Source: Foetidibacter luteolus (GTDB lineage Bacteria > Bacteroidota > Bacteroidia > Chitinophagales > Chitinophagaceae). From it: DNA of 64,000 nt. Each line of letters begins with the position of its first letter. Within the stretch, counting starts at the first letter, position 1. The translations under genes were made by a program, and so were the position numbers. The notes under the pieces are model-generated. The model was not told the origin of the DNA. It saw only the letters and a program-made list of their open reading frames with translations, and ran no database searches. Of the stretch, positions 43,188 through 51,937 are shown piece after piece. The stretch is taken from NCBI RefSeq assembly GCF_009650435.1, contig NZ_VVIP01000052.1, positions 83,974 through 147,973 on the forward strand, given 5' to 3'.

Positions 43188-44795
43188 TTATTTTAATTCA
43201 AAAACATAGGTAACATCATATTTTGTGTCTGTTACAGCCACAGGTGTAAGGTTATTGGCCGTTAAGAAATTTTCAAACTGCTGGTAATAGGCCCGGTTCT
43301 TCGGCGCCGTTTTATCGTCTTGCCTAATCAAATAAATATGGCCTTTACCTACACTTTTACTAATTACAGGAAGATTTTTCTCAAACTTATCATCTATCCA
43401 GAAAACTTCTGCCGCGGAATGGTATTTCATGTACTTGGCCAGTCCGCCGCTTCGCCAGTCTGATAGAATAACATCCCCTTGCCTGGCATGGGCCAGCAAC
43501 CAGTTAGAACGGTAAACCAGGTAATCTGTGTTTTTGTTTCTGTACATCAGGTACCCGGCGGCAATATTATGCAGCAGCAAGGCCGCTATAAAGAGGTAAA
43601 GTGGTAATACAAGGTTCTTTTTTTCAAAGGTCTTGCCAACGGTTGAACCTACCAATAACCAGAATGGAACAACAGCCATAACAAAAGGTTCCGGTGAGTT
43701 TGGGTCAAAATAAATTACAATAGCCATATACAACACAAAGTGAACAGCAAGAAGGGCATGCCGTGCTGTAAACTTTGTTTTTTCTTTGGCAACAATATAG
43801 CGGTACAGTAAAAAAAGCGCTAAGCCGGTTACAAGTATAAAAGTTGCAATAGCTACATAATTAAAAGCGCCATTGAATTTTGCTGTATATATTTCTGCCA
43901 CCAAATCTTTGGAAGCCAGCTTTTTTTGCATTATCTCAGTAACGCTGTCTATGCCGAATATAAAATTGAGGCCGGTAATGTTTTCCGCGAATATGAATAT
44001 GGCCAACAGGGGATTGCCGCCGCTTACTACAGTTTCGCTGTTAATAAAGCCCGTAAAACTTAATCTCTGGAAGGAAGAAGAGTTAACATAAGCTGCATAA
44101 TAGCCAACCAAAATCAGCGCTATACAAACAGCCTGGAAGATGATAAACCATCTTACTTTTTTTTGAAGTAAAAAAATAAGCGGATAGCTGGCCATTACTG
44201 GTACAAAATTGGGCTTATAGCATAGTACTGAAAATGCTGCAACTGCAGAGGCGAGTATAACATATCCTGTATGTGTTTTACCCGCTGTACTGGTTGCTTT
44301 CAAAATAAGCAACAGCACAATGCAGTTAAGTAGGTTGGCCAAAGCATATACCTCAGCTTCTACGGAGTATCGCCAAAAGCCATAAGAGAAAAGTATTAAG
44401 CCTGCAAATGCCGCTGCCATTGCTTTAGAAACCTGGAAGTATTTTTGTAAAATTCTGTAACAAAGCAATATGGTAACAGTGCTGCACAAAGCACTTACAC
44501 TGCACATGAACAGGTAAGCATCGGGCTGGCCGATAATGTTGCTGTATATGTTATAAATAAATTTGAAGAAGGGCAAAAACAAAACAAATTTTCCTCTGAA
44601 TTGGTCTGCGAAAGGGTAGTGCCCGATAAAATAAGCATACGAATACCCATCATCAGTTTCGCTTCTGTTGCCTGGAAAAGAGATGAGCAGAAAAACAGCT
44701 ATCGCAATTCCGCTGAGAAGGTAGGTATAAATATTTTTTTTTGAAGAGTCCGGGTAAGTACTGTCAAAGGTTTTTGCTGGGGGTGTTTCAGCCAT
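43188..44795 (-). CDS. GT-C-like membrane glycosyltransferase (PMT/GT39-type)
   Basis: A 535-residue protein with about 11 membrane helices and a C-terminal soluble domain (about 440-535). An acidic motif TDDGYSYAYF (about 48-57) follows the first helix, where GT-C enzymes (PMT, ArnT) place catalytic acidic residues. It should use a polyprenyl-phosphate sugar donor on the periplasmic side. It is transcribed alone, 470 bases upstream of the acyltransferase gene. A polymerase-like role cannot be excluded, but its length and motif fit GT-C better. Confidence 0.72.
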   Translation of the reverse strand: MAETPPAKTFDSTYPDSSKKNIYTYLLSGIAIAVFLLISFPGNRSETDDGYSYAYFIGHYPFADQFRGKFVLFLPFFKFIYNIYSNIIGQPDAYLFMCSVSALCSTVTILLCYRILQKYFQVSKAMAAAFAGLILFSYGFWRYSVEAEVYALANLLNCIVLLLILKATSTAGKTHTGYVILASAVAAFSVLCYKPNFVPVMASYPLIFLLQKKVRWFIIFQAVCIALILVGYYAAYVNSSSFQRLSFTGFINSETVVSGGNPLLAIFIFAENITGLNFIFGIDSVTEIMQKKLASKDLVAEIYTAKFNGAFNYVAIATFILVTGLALFLLYRYIVAKEKTKFTARHALLAVHFVLYMAIVIYFDPNSPEPFVMAVVPFWLLVGSTVGKTFEKKNLVLPLYLFIAALLLHNIAAGYLMYRNKNTDYLVYRSNWLLAHARQGDVILSDWRSGGLAKYMKYHSAAEVFWIDDKFEKNLPVISKSVGKGHIYLIRQDDKTAPKNRAYYQQFENFLTANNLTPVAVTDTKYDVTYVFELK

Positions 44796-45300
44796 AAAAG
44801 GATATTTATATCAAATAGTTAGTTGAACGGTAACCTATTGCTGGCAGCGGTACCAGGCTTCGGTTATTAGCTTAAATTCCGCGTTGTCACCAAAGATAAG
44901 GCTTTTGTATTGATGGCTTCCCGTTGATGGCTGGGCTGGTCATAGTAGTATAATATTGGAAGCAACAGTCACTATAGTATTCCAGTAGGCTGCCCAACCA
45001 AAAAAATACAATAAGCACCCAATCTAACGGCTGAACGATTGCGCCGGGTTTATTCACGAGTATCATTGTTTACGGGCAAAGCAAGTAGAACTTAACCGCA
45101 GTTACCAGCCTGCCCGCTGCAAAAAATAAACCACCCGTTTCAATTAATCATTTGTAGCCAGGGTTACTATAAACAACTGGTAATTTTCATTTCTGAAAGC
45201 CGGTAACCGGCCCGCCTGCACAATAGTATTTTCCATTTTCAATGAAACACCACCGTAGCCTTAAAAACCTCTCTGTAACTAACTTTAAAAACCTGGAAAA
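44796..45300. other. Gap between divergent genes, no clear feature
   Basis: A 505-base region that should hold promoters for both the GT-C gene and the CsgG-like gene. No box matches TAnnTTTG well, and no RNA or repeat is recognised. Confidence 0.4.
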
Positions 45301-46791
45301 ATGAGAAAGCCATTCTGCCTGTTTTGCATTTGCTTATTTGCAGCAGGCACGCTTTTAGCTCAAAGCGTAAAAATTGAAGAAATCCAGCAGCAATGCACCG
45401 GGCTTCCGTACAACAAAAGGGTAAGGATATCCGTATCTAACTTTACTGTAGCAACCCCCAAAGCCAGGGGGCAGTTTGGGGATGAGCTGGCCCAAATGTT
45501 AACCAATGCACTTCAAAATGTAAACTGTTTTAACGTGTTGCTCAGCGTTAAAGATTCCAAAGAACTCACTGACGAAATAAGCTTTGGCCAGGCGGGCAAT
45601 ACCGCTGCCGGCGCCGCACCCGCTACAGGTAAAATGAAGGGGCCGCAGGTAATTGTAATGGGCAAGGTTACAGAATATGCCGAAGGGGAGCAAAGTGGTG
45701 GTGCACTGGGTTTTAAAGTGGGCGGCAAAAAAGCCCATATTGGCTTTATTGTTCAGCTTATTAATGCCGAAACCAGGGAAATAATAGAATCTAAATCCAT
45801 TGATGTAGATGGCCGGGCCAATGGCTTTAAGGGGGTAAAACTCTTTGGCCTGCAAATGGCGGGCAGCATTGCCAATAAGGCACTTGCGGACGCATGTGAA
45901 AAAGGCATTATACAAGCCGTAGAATTTATAGCCGGCAATAAAGACAATATGCCATTGCCAGAAGGCAATAGCGGCGTGGCCGAAGTAAAAAAATACAGCG
46001 CATCCAACTGCCCGGTCCTGGCTGCCAGTTATGTACCTAAAATAATGGTGATACTGCCTGAATTTCACATTACACAACGCATACCAGACCCTGCCGGCGA
46101 AACTGAAATTAACCGCAAGTTTATAGAGGCTGGTTTCCCCGTGGTTGACCCTGCCATGTTTGCTACCATTAAAAACAGTGCCCGGTTTGACCAGGCGGCC
46201 AAAAACCCCGCAGCGGCCATATCGCTGGGTAAGGAGTTTGGCGCAGATGTGGTTATTTACGGCGAAGCCTTTAGCCAGCGGGTGGGTGTACAAAATGGTA
46301 CACAGGTAAGCTGCCGTGCAAGGGTGGAAATTAGGGCGGTAAGAACCGATGATGCCACCATGATTGCCACCAATGGCCTTGAAGCCGGCGCTCTTGACCT
46401 GGCTGAATTTGTGGCCGCCAAATCTGCCCTGCGCAGCGCGGCCACACTGGTGGGCGATTATATGCTGGAGCAGTTTTGCTCCCGCCAGCTTACGTTTAAC
46501 AAAGCAGGCAGCAGCAAAGGCGCCACTGTGGCAAAAACCGCTTCCGCAGGTAAAAATGTAACAGAAATTAATGTTACCAATGTAGATTATGGAAAGCTAA
46601 AAGCATTGTCTGATGCGCTGGCTGCCAAGGGCAAGGTGTTGGATAAATCCCTCTCCAACGGCAGCGGGGTAATTAAGTTTGAACACAGCGGAAGTTTAGA
46701 TACCATTGCGGATTTTATTGACAGCAAACTGGGCGCTAAATTTTCCATACAGGATGTAGGCGGTGGCAAAATTACTTTAGCGGGTAAATAG
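45301..46791 (+). CDS. CsgG-like secreted protein with duplicated fold
   Basis: A 496-residue protein exported by a signal peptide (CICLFAAGTLLAQ) without a lipobox Cys. Residues about 25-215 resemble the CsgG/HfaB curli-assembly fold: RVRISVSNFTV, QVIVMGKVTEYAEG and KKAHIGFIVQLINAETREI. A second, weaker LpoB/CsgG-like half runs about 240-400 (ADVVIYGEAFSQRVG). A C-terminal domain of about 70 residues (DYGKLKALSDALAAKGKVL) follows. The role is unknown; an envelope-associated assembly factor is the best guess. A strong terminator follows the stop. Confidence 0.7.
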   Translation: MRKPFCLFCICLFAAGTLLAQSVKIEEIQQQCTGLPYNKRVRISVSNFTVATPKARGQFGDELAQMLTNALQNVNCFNVLLSVKDSKELTDEISFGQAGNTAAGAAPATGKMKGPQVIVMGKVTEYAEGEQSGGALGFKVGGKKAHIGFIVQLINAETREIIESKSIDVDGRANGFKGVKLFGLQMAGSIANKALADACEKGIIQAVEFIAGNKDNMPLPEGNSGVAEVKKYSASNCPVLAASYVPKIMVILPEFHITQRIPDPAGETEINRKFIEAGFPVVDPAMFATIKNSARFDQAAKNPAAAISLGKEFGADVVIYGEAFSQRVGVQNGTQVSCRARVEIRAVRTDDATMIATNGLEAGALDLAEFVAAKSALRSAATLVGDYMLEQFCSRQLTFNKAGSSKGATVAKTASAGKNVTEINVTNVDYGKLKALSDALAAKGKVLDKSLSNGSGVIKFEHSGSLDTIADFIDSKLGAKFSIQDVGGGKITLAGK

Positions 46792-46815
46792 GCCCTTTTT
46801 TATGCCAACAAAAAG

Positions 46816-46848
46816 GCCGGTAACCATGGTTACCGGCTTTGTTTTTTT
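46816..46848 (+). terminator. Terminator of the CsgG-like gene
   Basis: A perfect palindrome beginning GCCGGTAACC and ending GGTTACCGGC (46816-46837) is followed by TTTG and seven T residues. Its 3' arm and T-run are copied again at 47106-47124. Confidence 0.9.
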
Positions 46849-46904
46849 ATGGCACTTGGCTGAAGTGCTGCTATTAAGCTTCCGTTGTGTCACTCACTTG
46901 TACG
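46834..46904. repeat. Segment A, copy 1 (terminator arm plus repeat core)
   Basis: Starts in the terminator's 3' arm and ends in GTTGTGTCACTCACTTGTAC. A near-identical copy lies at 47106-47175. Confidence 0.85.
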
Positions 46905-46990
46905 TTCTGTTCTTTATGCAGCATTGTGCAGCAGGCTTTACCTGTTCTATGTTCTTGTGTTTAAAGTTCAATGTTAGCGGCTTCGCCGCT

Positions 46991-47105
46991 CTGCGAAGTC
47001 TGGAGACTTCGCAGCCATATGTGTCAAGTCTCTTACTTGATGCCTTACCCTTGGTTCGTGTCTTCACGAACCAATTCTACCCGGGTCTGAAAAGCTGCCC
47101 AATGT
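46991..47105. repeat. 115-bp direct repeat B, copy 1
   Basis: Differs from 48276-48390 at 2 of 115 positions. It contains three small hairpins: CGAAGTC/GACTTCG, CAAGT/ACTTG and GGTTCGTG/CACGAACC. A fourth hairpin, GCGGC/GCCGC, precedes it. The copies flank the fucosyltransferase gene in the same orientation. Confidence 0.93.
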
Positions 47106-47175
47106 CGGCTTTGTTTTTTATGGCACTTGGCAGAGGTGCTGCTATTAAGCTTCCGTTGTGTCACTCACTTGTACG
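47106..47175. repeat. Segment A, copy 2
   Basis: Begins exactly where repeat B copy 1 ends and duplicates the CsgG terminator arm, T-run and the variant R1 core. About 80 bases further on the fucosyltransferase gene ends. Confidence 0.85.
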
Positions 47176-47256
47176 CCTTTTCCGCTATTCACCCGGTAGC
47201 ATTGGTATAGTTATATCGAATTGTAAAAGGCAAAAAAATGCTTCAAAAACTTAAAC

Positions 47257-48171
47257 TTAGCCAAAGGGCCTCTCCCCTCTAATCCGTCTATTTATTTTAT
47301 CCAAAAATTTTTGGAAAACTGTTTCATCATACACTTCGGATAATGAATTATAACGCCCTTTTTCAATAACCTCTGTCAATTTATCCAACAGGTTTTCCCA
47401 AAGAAAGTTCTCATTTATCACATTGCCGGCAAACCATGGTTGCGCTAACATCATTTTGTATTCCTCATCATTATTGTCTAATTCTATCACTTTTTCTATT
47501 GCGTCTTTTGTTGATTTGTAGTTGTGTATATTAATAAAACTGCTGGCGTTAAAATCCTCGCCTATCAATGGGTCTCCCCAGTAAATAGGAATTGTTCCAA
47601 CACGCATAGGTTCTACTATTTTTTCAGTGAGATAGCCCGGATAACTTGTATTTTCAAAAGCGATAATGAATTTATATTGGCTTAAAAAGGCAACCTTGTC
47701 AGTAACAGGGCCGCCAATATTATTTAGGTAACGGCCACCCGAGTCTACTTTTTTATATTTGGAAAGCTGTTTAAAGAAATTATTTCTTGTTTTGCAGGAA
47801 CCATTACTTACAACAAAACAGCAAAACTTTTTCTTCTGGGGGAAGATATTTTCATACGAAGGTTTATTTAATAATTCCCTTAAATCAAAGTAAAAAGCAG
47901 CAAGTGGAAAACGATAGTTGCGTTCGTCGGCAACTCTTGAAAAAGAGATGGATAAATTCGCATTGAAAAGTTTAGGTTCATAAAATTCCCCTGTAAAAAA
48001 TATCCTCACACATTTGTATTTTTTATACTCCTGGCCAAAAACCGAAAAAAAAACCACATCCGGATCATCACTAACTTCTAAACTGTATTTCCTTGATAAA
48101 AGAGTAAGAAAGAAGTTGTCATACTTATTAAAGCCAGGCCAAAAATCTGTGAAGTTTATTTTTAAATGCAT
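47257..48171 (-). CDS. Family 10 glycosyltransferase (alpha-1,3-fucosyltransferase-like)
   Basis: A 304-residue GT10 enzyme. The family motif FIIAFENTSYPGYLTEKI lies at 168-185 and VGTIPIYWGDP at 191-201, which together bind GDP-fucose in bacterial and eukaryotic alpha-1,3/4-fucosyltransferases. The N-terminal half is the acceptor domain. The C-terminal tail (RRIRGERPFG) is short and basic and lacks heptad repeats like those of Helicobacter FucT. The gene is visibly more AT-rich than its neighbours and is bracketed by direct repeats, suggesting acquisition as a cassette. Confidence 0.92.
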   Translation of the reverse strand: MHLKINFTDFWPGFNKYDNFFLTLLSRKYSLEVSDDPDVVFFSVFGQEYKKYKCVRIFFTGEFYEPKLFNANLSISFSRVADERNYRFPLAAFYFDLRELLNKPSYENIFPQKKKFCCFVVSNGSCKTRNNFFKQLSKYKKVDSGGRYLNNIGGPVTDKVAFLSQYKFIIAFENTSYPGYLTEKIVEPMRVGTIPIYWGDPLIGEDFNASSFINIHNYKSTKDAIEKVIELDNNDEEYKMMLAQPWFAGNVINENFLWENLLDKLTEVIEKGRYNSLSEVYDETVFQKFLDKINRRIRGERPFG

Positions 48172-48275
48172 GTGGAACGGTAGTTATACTTGCTGCGATT
48201 TACCAGTTTGGGCAAAACAATACATCCTGTTACTCTTTCCCTGGGGTTCGTGTCTTCACGAAAAAAGCCACCTCT

Positions 48276-48450
48276 CTGCGAAGTCTGGAGACTTCGTAGC
48301 CATATGTGTCAAGTCTCTTACTTGATGCCTTACCCTTGGTTCGTGTCTTCACGAACCAATTCTACCCGGGTCTGAAAAGCCGCCCAATGTACTGAACGAT
48401 GAAGTGCTTGCGACGCAACAGGCGATGCCATGAAATTATGTCGCTGGTAT
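48276..48450. repeat. Direct repeat B copy 2, continuing into a full R1 element
   Basis: The first 115 bases match copy 1. The sequence then continues through GATGAAGTGCTTGCGACGCA and GGCGATGCCATGAAATTATG to TCGCTGGTAT, giving the most complete R1 unit in the window. An extra copy of the GGTTCGTG/TCACGAA hairpin half lies at about 48245-48261. Confidence 0.92.
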
Positions 48451-48475
48451 CCAAATCTTATACGCCCGGCAAATT

Positions 48476-49672
48476 TTATTCATTAATCGCCGCGATGCCC
48501 GGTAGTACTTTGCCTTCAAAATATTCCAGCATGGCGCCGCCGCCGGTACTTACATAACTTACTTTATCAGTATAGCCAAACTGGTTAACGGCGGCCACAC
48601 TATCGCCACCGCCCACCAGCGAGAAAGCGCCATCCTGCGTGGCTTCGGCAACGGCCGTAGCAATGCATTTGGTGCCATGTTGAAACTTGTCCATTTCAAA
48701 CACGCCCATTGGGCCATTCCACAAAATGGTCTTTGATTTTTTTATAACCTTGGCAAATGTTTCGCAGGCCATCATGCCAATATCCAAACCCATCCAGCCA
48801 TCGGGAATGGTATTGCTTAAAGCGGAAGAGGTTTCTGCATCGGCCGCGAATTTATCGGCAATAATAGAATCGCCGGGCAGGTGTATGCAAACGCCTTTTT
48901 CATCAGCTTTTTTCAGAATTTCCTTAGCTGTTTCCAGGCGGTCATCCTCGCAAAGGGAACTGCCTATTTTACCCCCCTGTGCTTTAAAGAAAGTATATGC
49001 CATGCCACCGCCGATGATGATGTCTGTAGCCCTTTCCAGCAGGTTCTCTATAATGAGTATTTTATCGCTAACCTTGGCGCCGCCAATGATGGCTGTAAAC
49101 GGTTTTTCAGAACCATGCAGCACTTTTTCAGCACTGCTTACTTCCCCTTCCATCAGCAGGCCGAACATCTTTTTATCGCCGGGAAAAAATTTGGCAATCA
49201 CCGCGGTAGAAGCATGTGCACGGTGGGCTGTACCGAATGCATCGTTTACGTATACATCTCCCAGTTTGGAGAGTTTTTCCGCAAAACCTTCATCACCTTT
49301 TTCTTCCTGTTTGTAGAAACGCAGGTTTTCCAGCAACAGCACCTGGCCAGGCTGCAAAGCCGCGGCTTTATCAACAGCTTGCTGGCCAATGCAATCGTCA
49401 GCAAACTCAACTCCGGTACCCAACAATTCACCCAGGTGCTTAATCAAATGCTTTAAAGAAGACTTTTCTTCCGGCCCCTCTTTCGGGCGGCCCAGGTGGC
49501 TCATCAATATAACACTGCCGCCATCTGCCAGTATTTTTTTAATGGTAGGTAATGCGGCTTTTATCCTTGTATCGTCGGTAATGGCCTGCGTTTGTTTGTC
49601 CAGCGGAACGTTAAAGTCAACACGTATCAGCGCCTTTTGACCGGCGAAGTTGTGATTAGCGAATTTGCTCAT
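48476..49672 (-). CDS. pgk: Phosphoglycerate kinase
   Basis: Glycolytic kinase converting 1,3-bisphosphoglycerate and ADP to 3-phosphoglycerate and ATP. The N-terminal motif KALIRVDFNVPL, SHLGRPKEG, the ENLRFYKQEEKGD block, GGAKVSDKI, and the C-terminal GGGDSVAAV are all diagnostic. At 398 residues it is full length. It lies in the same direction as the GAPDH gene, with a small membrane protein gene between, and each is followed by its own terminator. Confidence 0.98.
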   Translation of the reverse strand: MSKFANHNFAGQKALIRVDFNVPLDKQTQAITDDTRIKAALPTIKKILADGGSVILMSHLGRPKEGPEEKSSLKHLIKHLGELLGTGVEFADDCIGQQAVDKAAALQPGQVLLLENLRFYKQEEKGDEGFAEKLSKLGDVYVNDAFGTAHRAHASTAVIAKFFPGDKKMFGLLMEGEVSSAEKVLHGSEKPFTAIIGGAKVSDKILIIENLLERATDIIIGGGMAYTFFKAQGGKIGSSLCEDDRLETAKEILKKADEKGVCIHLPGDSIIADKFAADAETSSALSNTIPDGWMGLDIGMMACETFAKVIKKSKTILWNGPMGVFEMDKFQHGTKCIATAVAEATQDGAFSLVGGGDSVAAVNQFGYTDKVSYVSTGGGAMLEYFEGKVLPGIAAINE

Positions 49673-49744
49673 AAGTTTTATTTACTTAAGTTCAACAATA
49701 GGTATTTTTTACAAGAAGTTTTAAGGTAACGGGGCCAAATCTAA

Positions 49745-49772
49745 CAAAAAGACCGCAGCATTACTGCTGCGG
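49745..49772 (-). terminator. Terminator of the small membrane protein gene
   Basis: CCGCAGCA-TTAC-TGCTGCGG (49753-49772) with a T-run on the minus strand at 49745-49750. It separates the 116-residue protein gene from pgk. Confidence 0.88.
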
Positions 49773-49801
49773 CCCGGTTATTTGTACAATAAGTGTTGAT
49801 G

Positions 49802-50152
49802 TTAGTTGGCCAGGGCCAGCTCCGTTTCATCCAGTGGCGATTTTACTGCCAGCGATGCCATTACAGTTTCCGTAACATCTTTGCCGCCACCCAGGTTTTT
49901 AACCAGGCTTTGTATGGTGTAGATAGGCCCCCAGGGAATACCCCACCAGCCCAGCAACAGCGAAACAATGGTAAAAGGCAAACCTTTTACAGCGGCTTTT
50001 TCGCCAGCCTTTACAAAGTAAATATCTGTGGGCCGCCTAAAGGTCATGAAGATCACAGACACTGTGTAGTAGTAAAATACAAATTTGCCGCCATTGCTTA
50101 TTTCGCGGCTAAGCTCATCGGCAGTCAGTCCGTCAACGTTTTTAATTTTCAT
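49802..50152 (-). CDS. Small conserved membrane protein, 116 aa
   Basis: I do not recognise a named family. The sequence starts MKIKNVDGLTADELSREISNGGKFVFY and has two likely membrane segments (about 23-38 and 58-80, the latter with WWGIPWGPIYTI). Gly, Trp and Pro between them suggest a tight re-entrant turn. The C-terminus is acidic and probably cytoplasmic. It is flanked by terminators and lies between gapA and pgk, but nothing in it points to a glycolytic role. Confidence 0.65.
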   Translation of the reverse strand: MKIKNVDGLTADELSREISNGGKFVFYYYTVSVIFMTFRRPTDIYFVKAGEKAAVKGLPFTIVSLLLGWWGIPWGPIYTIQSLVKNLGGGKDVTETVMASLAVKSPLDETELALAN

Positions 50153-50172
50153 TTTTTAATGGTTTTGAGGTT

Positions 50173-50204
50173 GAAAGAAAACAGCCGCCTTTAACAGCGG
50201 CTGT
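50173..50204 (-). terminator. Terminator of the GAPDH gene
   Basis: ACAGCCGC/GCGGCTGT (50181-50204) forms an 8-bp stem. On the minus strand it is followed by the T-rich TTTTCTTTC. Confidence 0.85.
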
Positions 50205-50257
50205 ATATGTTTAGTATAAATACTTAAGGGAATTACTAATGCAAGCAGCCGCAAAGA

Positions 50258-51271
50258 TTATTTGCTTATCAGTTCTGCAAAGAATTTAACAGTGCGGACC
50301 AACTGGCTTACATAGCTCATTTCGTTATCGTACCAGCTAACCACACGGGCAAGTTGCACATCGCCAACGGTTTGTACACGTGTTTGTGTAGCGTCGAACA
50401 ATGAACCGTAGGTAATGCCGATGATATCGCTGCTAACTATTTCATCTTCAGTATAACCAAAGCTTTCGTTAGACGCTTCTTTCATCGCTGCATTCAGTTC
50501 GTCAACCGTAACTTTTTTGCCTAACACAGCGGTTACTTCGGTTAAAGAACCTGTTAAGGTAGGTACACGCTGTGCGGAGCCATCCAGTTTACCTTTAAGG
50601 TTAGGCAGTACCAGGCCAATGGCTTTGGCTGCGCCGGTGCTGTTAGGCACAATGTTTTGTGCAGCGGCACGGGCCCTTCTCAGGTCGCCTTTAGGGTGTG
50701 GGGCGTCCTGTGTATTCTGGTCGTTGGTATAAGCGTGAATGGTTGTCATTAAACCGTTAACAATACCGAATTTTTCATCCAGTACTTTGGCCACCGGTGC
50801 AAGACAGTTGGTGGTGCAGGATGCGCAACTGATGATGGTTTCAGAACCGTCCAGTATGTCGTGGTTAACGTTGAAAACGATGGTTTTCAGGTCGCCGGTT
50901 GCGGGGGCGGAAATAACCACTTTTTTAGCGCCGGCAGTAATGTGTGCTTCGGCTTTTGCCTTGTCTGTAAAGAAACCGGTACATTCCAGTACCACATCCA
51001 CATCATGCGTACCCCAGGGAATTTCGGCAGGGTTTTTCTGCGCATAAATTTTAATTTCATTCCCTTCAACTATAATGGAGTTTTCAGTTGCTTTTACATC
51101 CTTATCAAAACGGCCCTGTGCGCTGTCGTATTTCAGCAGGTGAGCCAATACTTTGGGGCTTGTTAAATCGTTTATCGCAACCACATCAATTCCTTCCAGG
51201 TTAAATATCTGGCGATACACCAAACGGCCGATACGACCGAAACCGTTGATGGCTACTTTTACTGTGCTCAT
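50258..51271 (-). CDS. gapA: Glyceraldehyde-3-phosphate dehydrogenase, type I
   Basis: Glycolytic enzyme oxidising glyceraldehyde 3-phosphate to 1,3-bisphosphoglycerate. The NAD motif NGFGRIGR is at 10-17, the catalytic Cys152 is in ASCTTN (150-155), and the C-terminal SWYDNEMSY is diagnostic. At 337 residues it is complete. A promoter with a TTTG and TAAATTCG pair lies about 40 bases upstream. It is followed by its own terminator. Confidence 0.97.
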   Translation of the reverse strand: MSTVKVAINGFGRIGRLVYRQIFNLEGIDVVAINDLTSPKVLAHLLKYDSAQGRFDKDVKATENSIIVEGNEIKIYAQKNPAEIPWGTHDVDVVLECTGFFTDKAKAEAHITAGAKKVVISAPATGDLKTIVFNVNHDILDGSETIISCASCTTNCLAPVAKVLDEKFGIVNGLMTTIHAYTNDQNTQDAPHPKGDLRRARAAAQNIVPNSTGAAKAIGLVLPNLKGKLDGSAQRVPTLTGSLTEVTAVLGKKVTVDELNAAMKEASNESFGYTEDEIVSSDIIGITYGSLFDATQTRVQTVGDVQLARVVSWYDNEMSYVSQLVRTVKFFAELISK

Positions 51272-51308
51272 ATTGTTACCGAGGTTTTAGATTTTTTAAA
51301 AAGCACGG

Positions 51309-51338
51309 CGAATTTACAAGTATTGCAGGTAAAACAAA
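51309..51338 (-). promoter_or_regulatory. Promoter of the GAPDH gene
   Basis: On the minus strand TTTG (51338-51335) is separated by 18 bases from TAAATTCG (51316-51309), one mismatch from the Bacteroidota TAnnTTTG -7 element. The start codon is 38 bases further on. Confidence 0.6.
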
Positions 51339-51420
51339 GGATATTTTTTTCTATGATGCATAGAGGTTTCTTATGCCGGCAGGCTGATACTTTGCGTTTT
51401 TTAAAGCAGTAATTTTTAAG

Positions 51421-51535
51421 GGGGTGCCCCCAAGCTATCGCAAGGGGTCGGGCTTTTCGCTACAAGTCCTCGCCACTCGTACCTCGTGGCTGTGGGCTTT
51501 CCGCTTCAATCCCTCACCCGACAGCCCGGTACCGG
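51421..51535. repeat. Second dispersed repeat family R2, copy 1
   Basis: Contains CCGCTTCAATCCCTCACCC, and GGGTCGGGCTTTTCGC. The inverted counterpart at 57821-57922 shares GGGTGAGGGATTGAAGCGG and GCGGAAAGCCCGGCCC. Confidence 0.75.
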
Positions 51536-51679
51536 TTACCAGTTGCAGGTTACCAGTCTGTCGTTTGGTAAAAGTGTAAATATGCCCGCAAAACATTACA
51601 TAGCTGGCATTGTATATTTTTTTAAAAATATTTTGCCGAAATACGATTGGCCCCTATTTTTGCACTCCCAAAAACAAAC

Positions 51680-51751
51680 GGAGCGTTGGTCAAGGGGTTA
51701 AGACACCTCCCTTTCACGGAGGAATCACGGGTTCGATTCCCGTACGCTCTA
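51680..51751 (+). tRNA. tRNA-Glu (anticodon UUC)
   Basis: A full cloverleaf is visible. The acceptor stem GGAGCGT pairs with ACGCTCT (one G-U). The D arm is GTC/GAC. The anticodon stem CCTCC/GGAGG encloses CTTTCAC with anticodon TTC. The T arm ACGGG-TTCGATT-CCCGT follows. The 3' CCA is not encoded, as usual in this phylum. Confidence 0.95.
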
Positions 51752-51937
51752 CAAAAGGAAAAGGTACAGGTTGAATAGTCCCAAATACTGAAAAGTGTTT
51801 GGGATTTTTTATTTGATGCATTTATCATTAAAGTATTTCTTATTGAAAATTTGACTGATTTAGATGGTGCACAGGTATGGTGAAAATTGGTGAAGCCGAT
51901 AAATATACTCAAACAAACAAGCACACAATCTTTATCC

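Noticed and set aside
45499..46293. Minus-strand frame of 264 codons opposite the CsgG-like gene
   Set aside because: The opposite strand is a convincing gene with signal peptide and domain match; this frame has none.
46802..47254. 150-codon plus-strand frame across the gap before the fucosyltransferase gene
   Set aside because: It translates repeats A, B and A' and contains the CsgG terminator; the repeated peptide is a by-product of repeated DNA.
46991..48450. CRISPR array suspected from regular short repeats near the fucosyltransferase gene
   Set aside because: Repeats are not regularly spaced, no spacers of constant length occur, and no cas genes are present.
51622..51924. Minus-strand open frame over tRNA-Glu
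   Set aside because: It covers a clear tRNA gene and has no protein family signal.
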